Shown: positions 18,580-26,981 of the stretch, one piece after another | How the letters are laid out: every line of letters begins with the position of its first letter | How positions within the stretch are numbered: the first letter of the stretch is position 1 | DNA from: Alteromonas sp. ASW11-130 | Lineage (GTDB): Bacteria > Pseudomonadota > Gammaproteobacteria > Enterobacterales > Alteromonadaceae | Direction: 5' to 3' | Assembly: GCF_026183735.1 (NCBI RefSeq) | Contig: NZ_JAPFRE010000025.1 | Span: 1-64,000 of the forward strand | Length of the DNA: 64,000 nucleotides | Translations under genes and position numbers: made by a program | Notes under the pieces: generated by a model | What the model was told of the DNA's origin: nothing | The model's database searches: none | What the model saw: only the letters and a program-made list of their open reading frames with translations

Positions 18580-19283
18580 TGGCCAATCCAGCATTTATCT
18601 ATCGCCCCCCACAATCTCCTTATCTTGAGTTTCTTTACCAAGATAACGATATTGTGGTGGCGAATAAACCAAGCGGACTCCTAAGTGTTCCCGGGAAAGC
18701 CCCTGAACATTACGATTCTCTTATCTCACGTATCAATTGCGTTTTCCCCACCGCTACAGTGGTGCATCGTCTTGATATGGCGACATCTGGGGTAATAGTC
18801 TTAGCTTTAAATAAACCAGCCCACCGGCACTTATCCCGCCAATTTGAAACCAGACAAACCCGAAAGCGCTATTTCGCCCATGTCTGGGGTAGCATTCCCG
18901 ACGACAAGGGTGAGATTGATTTACCCCTCATTTGCGACTGGCCAAATAGGCCGAAACAGAAGGTCGATTTCGATTCGGGTAAGCCAGCGGTGACCCGATA
19001 CGAAGTTATTCAGCGATGCGAGAACAGAACTCTTGTCGCGCTTTACCCTATTACTGGGCGCTCTCATCAGCTACGGGTACATATGTTGTCGTTAGGTCAC
19101 CCTATTTTAGGTGATCGATTATATGGTTCTGAACAAAGTCGTCAGGCAGCTACTCGATTACAATTACACGCCAATGTGCTGCAGCTGCGACACCCTGTCA
19201 CTAACCAGCTTCACTCCTTCGAAAGCCCACTCCCCTTCAGCCATTTTACGCCTCCCCCTCTTGCGTTAAATGAGCAAGCCTAA
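18579..19283 (+). CDS. rluA: RluA-family pseudouridine synthase
   Basis: A 234-aa pseudouridine synthase of the RluA/RluD family, without an S4 domain, as expected for RluA (23S rRNA U746 and tRNA U32). The catalytic motif V-V-H-R-L-D-M-A-T-S-G is near residues 60-70 with its essential Asp, followed by R-K-R-Y-F-A-H-V and the G-R-S-H-Q-L-R-V-H motif near residues 162-170. The start overlaps the rapA stop. RluA itself is the best fit from size and the rapA neighbour; another single-domain RluA relative is possible. Confidence 0.88.
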   Translation: MANPAFIYRPPQSPYLEFLYQDNDIVVANKPSGLLSVPGKAPEHYDSLISRINCVFPTATVVHRLDMATSGVIVLALNKPAHRHLSRQFETRQTRKRYFAHVWGSIPDDKGEIDLPLICDWPNRPKQKVDFDSGKPAVTRYEVIQRCENRTLVALYPITGRSHQLRVHMLSLGHPILGDRLYGSEQSRQAATRLQLHANVLQLRHPVTNQLHSFESPLPFSHFTPPPLALNEQA

Positions 19284-19693
19284 TTTCATGGACTATACTA
19301 GTAGCCTAAGCAATATCGCTTGCTAAGTGCTAAGTGCTAAGTGCTAATTCACGGTATTCATTTTTCAGTTTTTGATAGGCCAATTGGGAAACGATTTGGG
19401 GAAGCTGGTCCAAACACGTCGTGCGCTGCTTATCCTACGCCGTCATGTCGTGCGCTTAAGTGGCATCGTACTTATCACTTTTTTGTGTGGTCATTAGTGG
19501 GAAAGTTCACTCGCGCCTGATTAAGCGAAATAGGAGCTATCCCTATGTTAAACGAATACACGTACAGGAGCTAAGAGCGTGGCTCTATCGATGAACTACT
19601 GTACTCCTGAGTGAATAGGTATAGTACTCATATTTAACTTTTTTAATTTCAGGTCGATACACTAAGGGGCAGCGAAGTTGTAAGAGGTCAAGC
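19284..19693. other. Intergenic gap with heptamer repeat
   Basis: 410 bp without a supportable gene. It contains three perfect tandem copies of TGCTAAG at 19321-19341 plus a partial fourth (TGCTAA). The rest has no clear terminator or promoter that I can defend; GTACTCCTG/CAGGAG elements near 19562-19610 could pair weakly. Confidence 0.5.
19321..19347. repeat. Heptanucleotide tandem repeat (TGCTAAG)n
   Basis: Three exact copies and a partial fourth of a 7-bp unit in an intergenic region. It is a typical slippage-prone short repeat; its length may vary between strains. A second, different heptamer repeat lies before pcm at 56304. Confidence 0.9.
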
Positions 19694-20536
19694 ATGAAAA
19701 AAGTGTGTATTCCTATTTTAGGTATAATGTTATCTGTGCTGTCATTCACGGTATTGGCGCAGGTAAGTACGTTATCCGAGGATTTGGAGAGGCGCTTTCA
19801 TGCAGAAGAGCTTGAAAAGATTTTGGTCGGTGAATTAACGTTGTCGGTCATCCCGCAAAAGTCGGCTATCCCGTTATCTAGAGGGGTCGCCATTTTACTA
19901 GTGGACGCGGGCTATCAGGGCCTCAGACTTGCAGCCGCCCAACAATTAGCTAAACAACTTAACCAATGGGGTTGGCACACACTAATTGCACCATCTTTGC
20001 TTGATGTGTCGTTAGTGGCAACCGAAAGCTCTGAAAATACAATGATCCATCCTCGCAGCTCTAGTCAACAGGTTTGGTATGACTTCGATAAGACCAAGAC
20101 ACAACTATCCTTGCTGATTAATGCCTTATATAATCACGCATCCACTCATAAAGGGTTTAAAATAGTAGTCAGTCAGGGCATGACAGCGGCCCACCTCATC
20201 GAGCTCGCGGCCGAGAATCAAATTGCTTCCCCAGATAGTATGGTAGTCATTTCCCCCTTTTGGCCAGACAGAGGTAAAAATCTCGCCATTGGTGAATCAC
20301 TTGCTCAAACTGAATTCCCAGTACTAGATATCAACCTTATTCAAAGTAATCTGTGGGACTCAAAAACGTATCGCCAACGGAGATTGGAGGCAGTCAACGC
20401 GCTCAAGCTACATTACCGACAGCGCTCTATTCATGCTGACCATTTTTCGTCGTACGCCTACCCTGAATCAATATCGCCGCAAATTACCCGTTTGAGTAAA
20501 GAAATTTATGGTTGGACGAGCTATCTCGGTTGGTAA
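19694..20536 (+). CDS. DUF3530 family exported protein
   Basis: A 280-aa protein with a cleavable signal peptide (about residues 1-22, ending TVLAQ) and an alpha/beta-hydrolase-like layout of the DUF3530 type: G-V-A-I-L-L-V-D-A-G-Y-Q-G early, W-G-W-H-T-L, then V-V-S-Q-G-M-T-A in place of a nucleophile elbow near residue 159. The family is common in marine gammaproteobacteria; function is unknown to me. The elbow reads S-Q-G-M rather than G-x-S-x-G, so hydrolase activity is doubtful. It stands alone between two gaps. Confidence 0.7.
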   Translation: MKKVCIPILGIMLSVLSFTVLAQVSTLSEDLERRFHAEELEKILVGELTLSVIPQKSAIPLSRGVAILLVDAGYQGLRLAAAQQLAKQLNQWGWHTLIAPSLLDVSLVATESSENTMIHPRSSSQQVWYDFDKTKTQLSLLINALYNHASTHKGFKIVVSQGMTAAHLIELAAENQIASPDSMVVISPFWPDRGKNLAIGESLAQTEFPVLDINLIQSNLWDSKTYRQRRLEAVNALKLHYRQRSIHADHFSSYAYPESISPQITRLSKEIYGWTSYLGW

Positions 20537-20696
20537 ATTCCGATAGCCTACTGCTTTAATCTGATACTTCAAAAAGGATCACAAAAATAATTTTTTTTGA
20601 TTAAATTCATGTACCTGGTGTAACTTTGGGCCAAAAGCGGGAAAAAGTAGCAGAAAAGACTATACTTAACCCGAATTAGAATAAGACGGTTGTACT

Positions 20697-21020
20697 GTGA
20701 AAGTAATTTCTTTTATCGACGAAAAAGCCAAACAGTTATGTTTTTACCTGCGAGCTTTCTGGCAGGGCGATCTGCCGCATGCTGAATTGGAACTGTTTTT
20801 TTGGGATACGTTGGAAGAGTGGTCACAAGTAGATTATCAACTAGATCAACCTTACTCCCAAAAAGAACGGGTGTTCTGGCACCTACTACATCAAATTCAT
20901 TTCTGGGCTGAAGAAAAGTTAGCTCACGATAACTATCTGGTCGAAGAATTAGCTAACTGTATCGTTTTTCTCGAAGGTAAAGGTATTTGTCCGTTTGATT
21001 GTGTGGGCATACGGCCATAA
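20697..21020 (+). CDS. Conserved-looking small hypothetical protein
   Basis: A 107-aa soluble protein starting at a GTG. It is rich in Trp, His and acidic residues (ELELFFWDTLEEWSQ near residues 30-44, FWHLLHQIHFWAEEKL near 60-75) and looks all-helical. No signal peptide or known motif. Codon use matches neighbouring core genes. It lies upstream of an AmpG-like transporter with a 75-bp gap. Function not recognised. Confidence 0.6.
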   Translation: MKVISFIDEKAKQLCFYLRAFWQGDLPHAELELFFWDTLEEWSQVDYQLDQPYSQKERVFWHLLHQIHFWAEEKLAHDNYLVEELANCIVFLEGKGICPFDCVGIRP

Positions 21021-21095
21021 GCTCCGCCCGGTTATTGCACTCCGAATCAATTCATGATCCAATAGCGTCATTGCTATTTAAATAAGTTTCAACTT

Positions 21096-22445
21096 TTGCA
21101 CGCATCTATCAGAGCATTTCTAGACCGGCGCCTACTTAGTGTGTTTATATTTGGCATTTCCAGCGGGTTTCCGTGGGTAATGATTGGTTCTGTATTATCT
21201 GCCTGGTTAAAAGACGAAGGGCTGTCCAGGGCTTCTATAGGTTTATTTGGTGCTATTTTTGCGGTTTATTCAGTTAATTTTTTATGGTCGGTATTTTTAG
21301 ATAAAGTCCATCTGCCGTGGCTGGGTCTTCGACGAGGTTGGATAGTCACCATGCAAATAGCAGTTGCAGGGTGTTGCTATTTAATGTCTTTGCACAGCGC
21401 GCAAAGTGATCTGTTTTTGATTGCACTGACCGGTCTTTTTATCGCTATTTTCTCTGCCACCCAAGACATTGCTATTGATGCTTACCGCATTGATATTATT
21501 GATGAAAATGAGAAAGAAAAGCTTTCAGCCGGTTCATCTATGGCCACCGCAGGCTGGTGGACTGGTTATGGGGGATTAGGAGCAATACCGTTTTTCATGG
21601 CTGACCTGAATGATTGGAACTGGCCTGAAGTGTATGTGGTGCTGGCGGCCATAATGATAGTACTTTCAATAGCCACCCTATTCGCAAAAGAACCCAAAGT
21701 GGATAACACTGCTACGTTAGCTGCGGCAGAACGACGTTACCAAGCACAATTAAACAAGCATAGTGGTAACACTATGCTATCGCGCATTACGGCTTGGTTA
21801 CTTTCTGCTATCATCGAACCATTCCGCGAATTTTTTCATCGAAACGGCGTAAAGCTCGCGCTCTCACTGTTACTATTTATTTTTCTTTTTAAAATTGGCG
21901 AAGCATTCTTAGGACGCATGAGCATCGTTTTTTACAAGGAAATTGGTTTTTCTAACTCGGACATTGGCACGCTGTCAAAACTGTTAAATTGGTGGGTAAC
22001 TATCGTATTTTCAATAGTCGGTGGTATGGTTAATATTCGTTATGGTATTTATCGCGGGTTAATGATCGCTGGTATTGCTATGGCCAGCAGCAATCTGATG
22101 TTTGCCTGGATAGCGCAAGTGGGGCCTGATAAAACGCTGTTCGCCGCCACCGTTATTGTTGATGGTTTCACAGCAGCGTGGAGCACCGTGGCCATGGTGG
22201 CCTTCATATCGCTTTTATGTAATCGATCGTTCAGCGCATCACAATATGCGTTAATGGCTTCACTAAGCGTAATGGGGAGAACCTTGGTAGCTTCTTCTAG
22301 TGGCTTTGTGGTAGACGGCCTTGATGGTAACTGGAGTCTATTTTTTATTATAACAGCGCTGATGGTGATCCCAAGCTTACTGTTTTTACGCACCATAAAA
22401 CATGATATTCAACGACTCGAAGCCAAACCTTTGGTAAATAAATAG
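21096..22445 (+). CDS. AmpG-like MFS permease
   Basis: A 12-helix inner-membrane major facilitator transporter, 449 aa, of the AmpG type (muropeptide import in E. coli). Visible family features are the opening L-L-S-V-F-I-F-G-I-S-S-G-F-P, the Q-D-I-A-I-D-A-Y-R motif near residue 123 and a long central cytoplasmic loop (about 200-250). The start is a TTG without a strong Shine-Dalgarno, so a slightly different start is possible. It converges on the diguanylate cyclase gene with only four bases between stops. Substrate is inferred from the family. Confidence 0.8.
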   Translation: MHASIRAFLDRRLLSVFIFGISSGFPWVMIGSVLSAWLKDEGLSRASIGLFGAIFAVYSVNFLWSVFLDKVHLPWLGLRRGWIVTMQIAVAGCCYLMSLHSAQSDLFLIALTGLFIAIFSATQDIAIDAYRIDIIDENEKEKLSAGSSMATAGWWTGYGGLGAIPFFMADLNDWNWPEVYVVLAAIMIVLSIATLFAKEPKVDNTATLAAAERRYQAQLNKHSGNTMLSRITAWLLSAIIEPFREFFHRNGVKLALSLLLFIFLFKIGEAFLGRMSIVFYKEIGFSNSDIGTLSKLLNWWVTIVFSIVGGMVNIRYGIYRGLMIAGIAMASSNLMFAWIAQVGPDKTLFAATVIVDGFTAAWSTVAMVAFISLLCNRSFSASQYALMASLSVMGRTLVASSSGFVVDGLDGNWSLFFIITALMVIPSLLFLRTIKHDIQRLEAKPLVNK

Positions 22446-22449
22446 AGGG

Positions 22450-23409
22450 TTAATCAGGTAGGTTTTTAGCGATGATCTGGTTTCGACCACTGACCTTTGC
22501 ATCATACAACGCTTGGTCAGCTAGCTCTAACCACTCCATCGCTGATTGGCAATGATCTCCGTATTCCGATAATCCCAAGCTAACAGTAAATGAAATATTG
22601 TTACCGTCGTGTGCAACTGTCGTAGCCTCAGCTGCTGAGCGAATTCGTTCTGCCACGGTGTGCGCATTCTTTGCATCCGTGTCGGTCAGTACGATTGCAA
22701 ATTCTTCCCCCCCATAACGTCCCGCTAAATCCGTTTCACGGACGGAACATTTGATCACATTCGCTAAAGCTTGAATCACCCTATCGCCAGCCTGGTGCCC
22801 ATAGGTATCATTAACTTTTTTGAAATGGTCGATGTCGAGCATCATTGCAGTAACAGGCTTATCGCGACGTTTGGCCAACTTAAACTTCATGTCAAACCGT
22901 TCCTGCCAATAGCGTCTATTGTATAGGCCTGTTAAACCATCAATTCGGCTCATAATTTTTAATTCTTCGTTTAAACGCTCAACTCGCCTTTTACTGAGTG
23001 CTTGATCCGTAACGTCGTATATCATTAAACACATTTTTTCTACATTTCCAGAAGGTGAAGTCAGCGGAAACATAGTAACGTTTTGAAACATAAACTCGGA
23101 GTCAGATGTAATGGGTCGATTGCTGCCAAACTTGAACAAATATGGACGTTGCTCCCATATTAAAAATACCGGCGACGATAAAGTAAACACTGGATCAGCT
23201 TTGGCTCGCAACCATTTTTCGTCTATTTCAGGAAAGTGCTCAAATAATGAGGTTCCACAGATACCACTGGGTAAAATATCTGAGTGGTTTTCCATAAACT
23301 GGTTCCACACTTCCACAACAAAATCGTGGTTAAGAACAATTATTCCCACTTCAATAGAACTTAATAGATGGTGCTGCCAGTGCATCTGAGCTAATTCGCT
23401 ATTAGTCAT
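22450..23409 (-). CDS. PAS-GGDEF diguanylate cyclase
   Basis: A 319-aa cytoplasmic enzyme making cyclic di-GMP. A PAS-like sensor spans about residues 15-135 and a helical linker about 136-155. The GGDEF domain follows with G-G-E-E-F at 233-237 and an inhibitory I-site R224-E-T-D227 five residues ahead, so it should be active and product-inhibited. No membrane segment. Its start overlaps the stop of the upstream response regulator by four bases (ATGA), so the two are co-translated and probably act in one pathway. Confidence 0.92.
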   Translation of the reverse strand: MTNSELAQMHWQHHLLSSIEVGIIVLNHDFVVEVWNQFMENHSDILPSGICGTSLFEHFPEIDEKWLRAKADPVFTLSSPVFLIWEQRPYLFKFGSNRPITSDSEFMFQNVTMFPLTSPSGNVEKMCLMIYDVTDQALSKRRVERLNEELKIMSRIDGLTGLYNRRYWQERFDMKFKLAKRRDKPVTAMMLDIDHFKKVNDTYGHQAGDRVIQALANVIKCSVRETDLAGRYGGEEFAIVLTDTDAKNAHTVAERIRSAAEATTVAHDGNNISFTVSLGLSEYGDHCQSAMEWLELADQALYDAKVSGRNQIIAKNLPD

Positions 23410-24428
23410 GCATTATCCTCCGTGATATCGACCAGACGAGTGTAGATTTTTTCCATTGAACAATCAGGAAACAGTAATAATAAATCAAAGCTGATGTCAC
23501 GACTCTTGATCGAGTAGGCGATTTCTACTGCCATTATTTTCGTCCACCGAGAAATTGAATCACTTAGCAAAGAGTCCAATCCTCTATTCCTTCCCAATAA
23601 GATAGGATGGCTATGACTAAAACTCACATTTAGCTGAGTCGACAACGCATTCAGGCATGCGCCAATTAGGATATTGGATACGTCCATCAAGGCTTCCAGC
23701 TGTAACAGCTCATTCCCTTCATCCTCGTATTTCAGCATCTTAACCATATCTGACGTATTTGAATCGCTAAAAATTACCAGCGCTTCCCCATTAATGCCTG
23801 CGCTTACAAACCCTTTCGATACAGCCGAGACACTGTCGCTATGATTGATTTCTGCTATGGCCATGTGAAGTTCATTCGATTCAATCACATTTACATTGGG
23901 TATGGGCAGATCGATAAATTCATTAAGTAATTTCGCCAGATTTTCACCAGCGCGGCCCATCGCGACGTTAACCAGTTCCCGATACGCATCTAGCCGTTCA
24001 TCTTGGGTGGCGGCACGGGTTATCTTCGCGCCGTCTCTGCGGTTTGATGCGGTCGCTTCCCCATCGTAGATGCCATATTGTTTTAAGAGCGTCATTAATT
24101 TCGCGTTATCAATAGGCTTGCGAATAAAATCCAATGCTCCCATCGACACCATACGTTCTCTAGCCTCTGGCTGCACATCTCCCGAGACTACAATGACGAG
24201 GCAGGGTAAATCATCTTTGCGAATGGCTTCCATTGTTTGATAACCATCCATGATCGGCATATTTAGATCAAGAAACATTATGTCGCCTTTACCTTGCCGG
24301 ATACATTCTATTGCCTCCTGTCCATTTTCGGCATAAGTGATAGTTACATCCCAACCATCAGGGATTGAGCGCGCCATCTGCTTGCGCGCAAACCCTGAGT
24401 CATCACATATTAGAATTGGCGTAGTCAT
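23406..24428 (-). CDS. Response regulator with CheC/CheX-type output domain
   Basis: A 340-aa two-domain signalling protein. The receiver domain (about 1-120) has D9/D10, phospho-acceptor D54, S/T near 82 and K104. The C-terminal half (about 140-340) resembles CheC/CheX phosphatases: a paired pattern with MGRAGENLAKLL near residues 158-169 and EALMDVSNILIGACLNALS near 248-266, matching the E-x3-N helices of that family. Such proteins dephosphorylate receivers or act as adaptors. The four-base overlap with the diguanylate cyclase gene links it to cyclic di-GMP output. No histidine kinase is adjacent. Confidence 0.85.
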   Translation of the reverse strand: MTTPILICDDSGFARKQMARSIPDGWDVTITYAENGQEAIECIRQGKGDIMFLDLNMPIMDGYQTMEAIRKDDLPCLVIVVSGDVQPEARERMVSMGALDFIRKPIDNAKLMTLLKQYGIYDGEATASNRRDGAKITRAATQDERLDAYRELVNVAMGRAGENLAKLLNEFIDLPIPNVNVIESNELHMAIAEINHSDSVSAVSKGFVSAGINGEALVIFSDSNTSDMVKMLKYEDEGNELLQLEALMDVSNILIGACLNALSTQLNVSFSHSHPILLGRNRGLDSLLSDSISRWTKIMAVEIAYSIKSRDISFDLLLLFPDCSMEKIYTRLVDITEDNA

Positions 24429-24455
24429 AACGTTATCATGATCCTTTTATTATTA

Positions 24456-25289
24456 TTATATCGCTACTGGCGCCTTAATGGGGGGATGGGCCTGGTAGTC
24501 GGTTAGTGTAAAGTCATCATACGTAAAGCTAAAAATATCTTTTACATCAGAATTTAATATCATTTTTGGTCGAGCAAAAGGTTCACGACTCAATTGCTCC
24601 TCGGTTTGACTAAGATGATTCAAATATAGATGAGCATCTCCCAAGGTGTGAACAAAGTCACCTAATTTTAAATCACAAACCTGCGCAATCATCATAGTCA
24701 ATAAAGCATAGCTGGCGATATTGAAAGGCACTCCAAGAAAAACGTCGCCGCTGCGTTGGTATAGTTGGCAGGACAATTTGCCATCTAATACATAAAACTG
24801 AAACATAGTATGGCAGGGCGGCAACGCTTGTTTGCCCATCGCAGCGTTTTCTTTAGGTGAATACTGGGTATCGGGTAATACGGCGGGGTTCCAGGCACTC
24901 ACGATTAATCGACGTGAATCTGGATTAGACTTAATTTCCTCAATAACCGCTTTGATCTGATCCACACTATTGCCATCACTTGTATCCCAGCTGCGCCATT
25001 GCTTACCGTACACCGGCCCAAGCTCCCCCTCATCGGTAGCCCATTCGTCCCAGATGGAAACACCATTTTCCTTCAAATAAGCAATATTGGTTTCACCTTT
25101 TAAAAACCATAATAATTCATAAATAATTGACTTGAGATGGCACTTTTTAGTGGTGACGAGTGGAAAACCCTCTGCCAGATTAAAGCGCATTTGGTACCCA
25201 AAAATGCTCAGGGTCCCGGTACCCGTCCGATCATCTTTTTTAAAACCATGCTCTTTTACATGGCGCATAAGCGCTAAATACTCTTTCAT
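24456..25289 (-). CDS. thyA: Thymidylate synthase
   Basis: Converts dUMP to dTMP using methylene-tetrahydrofolate, 277 aa. Conserved features include R21 (DDRTGTGT), the catalytic C159 in L-P-P-C-H-T-M, and the Q-R-S-G-D-V-F-L-G substrate loop. Compared with E. coli there is a short insertion before the catalytic Cys (about residues 139-153). The start at 25289 is chosen because the longer frame to 25631 lies inside lgt in another frame; the lgt stop is only two bases upstream. The lgt-thyA pairing is standard in gammaproteobacteria. Activity links to the folA product farther along the window. Confidence 0.96.
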   Translation of the reverse strand: MKEYLALMRHVKEHGFKKDDRTGTGTLSIFGYQMRFNLAEGFPLVTTKKCHLKSIIYELLWFLKGETNIAYLKENGVSIWDEWATDEGELGPVYGKQWRSWDTSDGNSVDQIKAVIEEIKSNPDSRRLIVSAWNPAVLPDTQYSPKENAAMGKQALPPCHTMFQFYVLDGKLSCQLYQRSGDVFLGVPFNIASYALLTMMIAQVCDLKLGDFVHTLGDAHLYLNHLSQTEEQLSREPFARPKMILNSDVKDIFSFTYDDFTLTDYQAHPPIKAPVAI

Positions 25290-25291
25290 AA

Positions 25292-26107
25292 TTACTTCGC
25301 CTGCTCTACCGCGGGTGGATATTCCCCTTTTTTGTACGCCCTGAACATTAGGAACAAGCCAGCTAAGATCATAGGCAAGCAAAGAAGTTGCCCTTGGCTT
25401 AACCCAAGTTGATACAATCCTATATGCGCATCCGGTTCGCGGAAAAACTCGATAATAAAACGGAATACGCCATAGCCGAGCAAAAATAATCCACCTACAG
25501 CGCCCACCGGACGGGGTTTCGCTGAATAAATCCAAAGGATTGCGAATAATACTACCCCTTCCAGTGCAAATTCGTATAACTGCGATGGATGTCGTGGCTC
25601 TGGTCCAGCATCTGGAAAAATAACAGCCCAAGGCACGTCAGTAGTACGTCCCCATAATTCGGCATTTAAAAAGTTACCAATGCGCCCGGCTCCTAGCCCG
25701 ATTGGAACTAATGGGGCAACAAAATCGCCGACTTGCAGAAGCGATGCTTTCATCCGTCTTGCTTGGATAACAATAGCAACTATCACCCCCAGTAACCCCC
25801 CGTGAAAGGACATTCCACCGGTCCAAATCTTAAATAAATAAAGAGGATCTTCTAAAAACAAACCAAACTGATAGAAGAGAACATATCCTATGCGGCCCCC
25901 TAAGATTACACCCAAGAACCCCCAAAATAGCAGATCGCTAAGCTGGTCTTTGTTCCACGGCGTCCGCTCCAACCGTTTATGCGCCAAAACGTAGGCGGCG
26001 ACAAAGCCTATCAAGTACATTAGCCCGTACCACCGTACACTTAATGGCCCGACGCTGAAAATTACAGGATCTATGCTTGGAAATACCAGATAACTGCTTA
26101 CTGACAT
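25292..26107 (-). CDS. lgt: Phosphatidylglycerol-prolipoprotein diacylglyceryl transferase
   Basis: The inner-membrane enzyme that puts diacylglyceryl on the lipobox cysteine of prolipoproteins, 271 aa, about seven helices. The Lgt signature [14 protein letters not shown] is near residue 140, and the H-G-G-L motif (F-H-G-G-L-L-G) near residue 102. It is essential in most gram-negatives and would serve lipoproteins seen here such as NlpD. It sits two bases before thyA and three after the TauE-type permease gene, so these three are one operon. Confidence 0.96.
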   Translation of the reverse strand: MSVSSYLVFPSIDPVIFSVGPLSVRWYGLMYLIGFVAAYVLAHKRLERTPWNKDQLSDLLFWGFLGVILGGRIGYVLFYQFGLFLEDPLYLFKIWTGGMSFHGGLLGVIVAIVIQARRMKASLLQVGDFVAPLVPIGLGAGRIGNFLNAELWGRTTDVPWAVIFPDAGPEPRHPSQLYEFALEGVVLFAILWIYSAKPRPVGAVGGLFLLGYGVFRFIIEFFREPDAHIGLYQLGLSQGQLLCLPMILAGLFLMFRAYKKGEYPPAVEQAK

Positions 26108-26110
26108 GTT

Positions 26111-26917
26111 TTAATTCATTCCTACAATCATTCGAATGCTGACTAAGATCAATAACCCTGCCAGCAGCTTTTTTAATAATTCAGTATCCACTTTTTGGCC
26201 CACGCGTGCACCTACACCAGCGGTAAAAATAGATGTAGCTACAATACCAAATGTTGCTGGCAGGTACACGTACCCAAGCGTAAATGAAGGCAAATCGGGT
26301 GATCCTAGACCCGCAACAATAAAGCTCATCGTACCAAAAACCGCCACCACCAAACCGCAAAACGAGGCACAACCAATTGCTTGACGCATGTTCACCTGAA
26401 ACCAGGTTAACGCTGGTACTAACAACACTCCCCCACCGATGCCCATTAATGCACTGAAAAAGCCACTCCCCGCACCAATATAACTCAACGTTAGGCGCGA
26501 AGCTTGGTGAGATGAAGTAGAACGTTTGCCGAATATCATTTGTAACGCAATCAATATCATCATCACCGCAAATACGTTTTTCAACAATGCGCCTGAAATA
26601 CTACTAGCCACCTGCGCCCCTAAAATGGCACCAAACGAAATACCTACACCACTCCAAATAACAATGTTGCGTTTTAAGTTTCCCAACTTATAGTGCGCAC
26701 GGGCTGAAGAATAGCCAGTAAAAATGATGGCTGACAACGATGTCGCTATCGCCATAGGCATTGCCAGTTCAAGCGGTAACCCAATGACACTCATCAATAG
26801 GTAGGTAAGAGCGGGTACAATAATTAAACCGCCACCAATACCAAACATGCCAGCCAGAAAACCCACGATCAACCCGATCACCAAACAACTGACAAATATT
26901 ATGGCTGTTGAATCCAT
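26111..26917 (-). CDS. TauE/SafE family sulfite/anion exporter-like permease
   Basis: A 268-aa inner-membrane protein with about eight helices in two repeated halves; each half begins with a Gly-rich G-x-F-G-I-G-G-G or G-I-G-G-G-x-L-x-V-P motif (near residues 25-33 and 160-168), diagnostic of TauE/SafE. Members move sulfite, sulfoacetate or other organic anions; the substrate here is unknown. It is the first gene of the TauE-lgt-thyA series and lies 65 bp from ptsP. Confidence 0.85.
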   Translation of the reverse strand: MDSTAIIFVSCLVIGLIVGFLAGMFGIGGGLIIVPALTYLLMSVIGLPLELAMPMAIATSLSAIIFTGYSSARAHYKLGNLKRNIVIWSGVGISFGAILGAQVASSISGALLKNVFAVMMILIALQMIFGKRSTSSHQASRLTLSYIGAGSGFFSALMGIGGGVLLVPALTWFQVNMRQAIGCASFCGLVVAVFGTMSFIVAGLGSPDLPSFTLGYVYLPATFGIVATSIFTAGVGARVGQKVDTELLKKLLAGLLILVSIRMIVGMN

Positions 26918-26981
26918 GCAACTTCCAATCTGAAAAATGTGCGCTTAGCCTACCACAAATTGGTGACCTGACGAGCGGGAT

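Noticed and set aside
25290-25631. 114-residue N-terminal extension of thymidylate synthase
   Set aside because: Lies within lgt in another frame; the ATG at 25289 gives the normal start M-K-E-Y-L.
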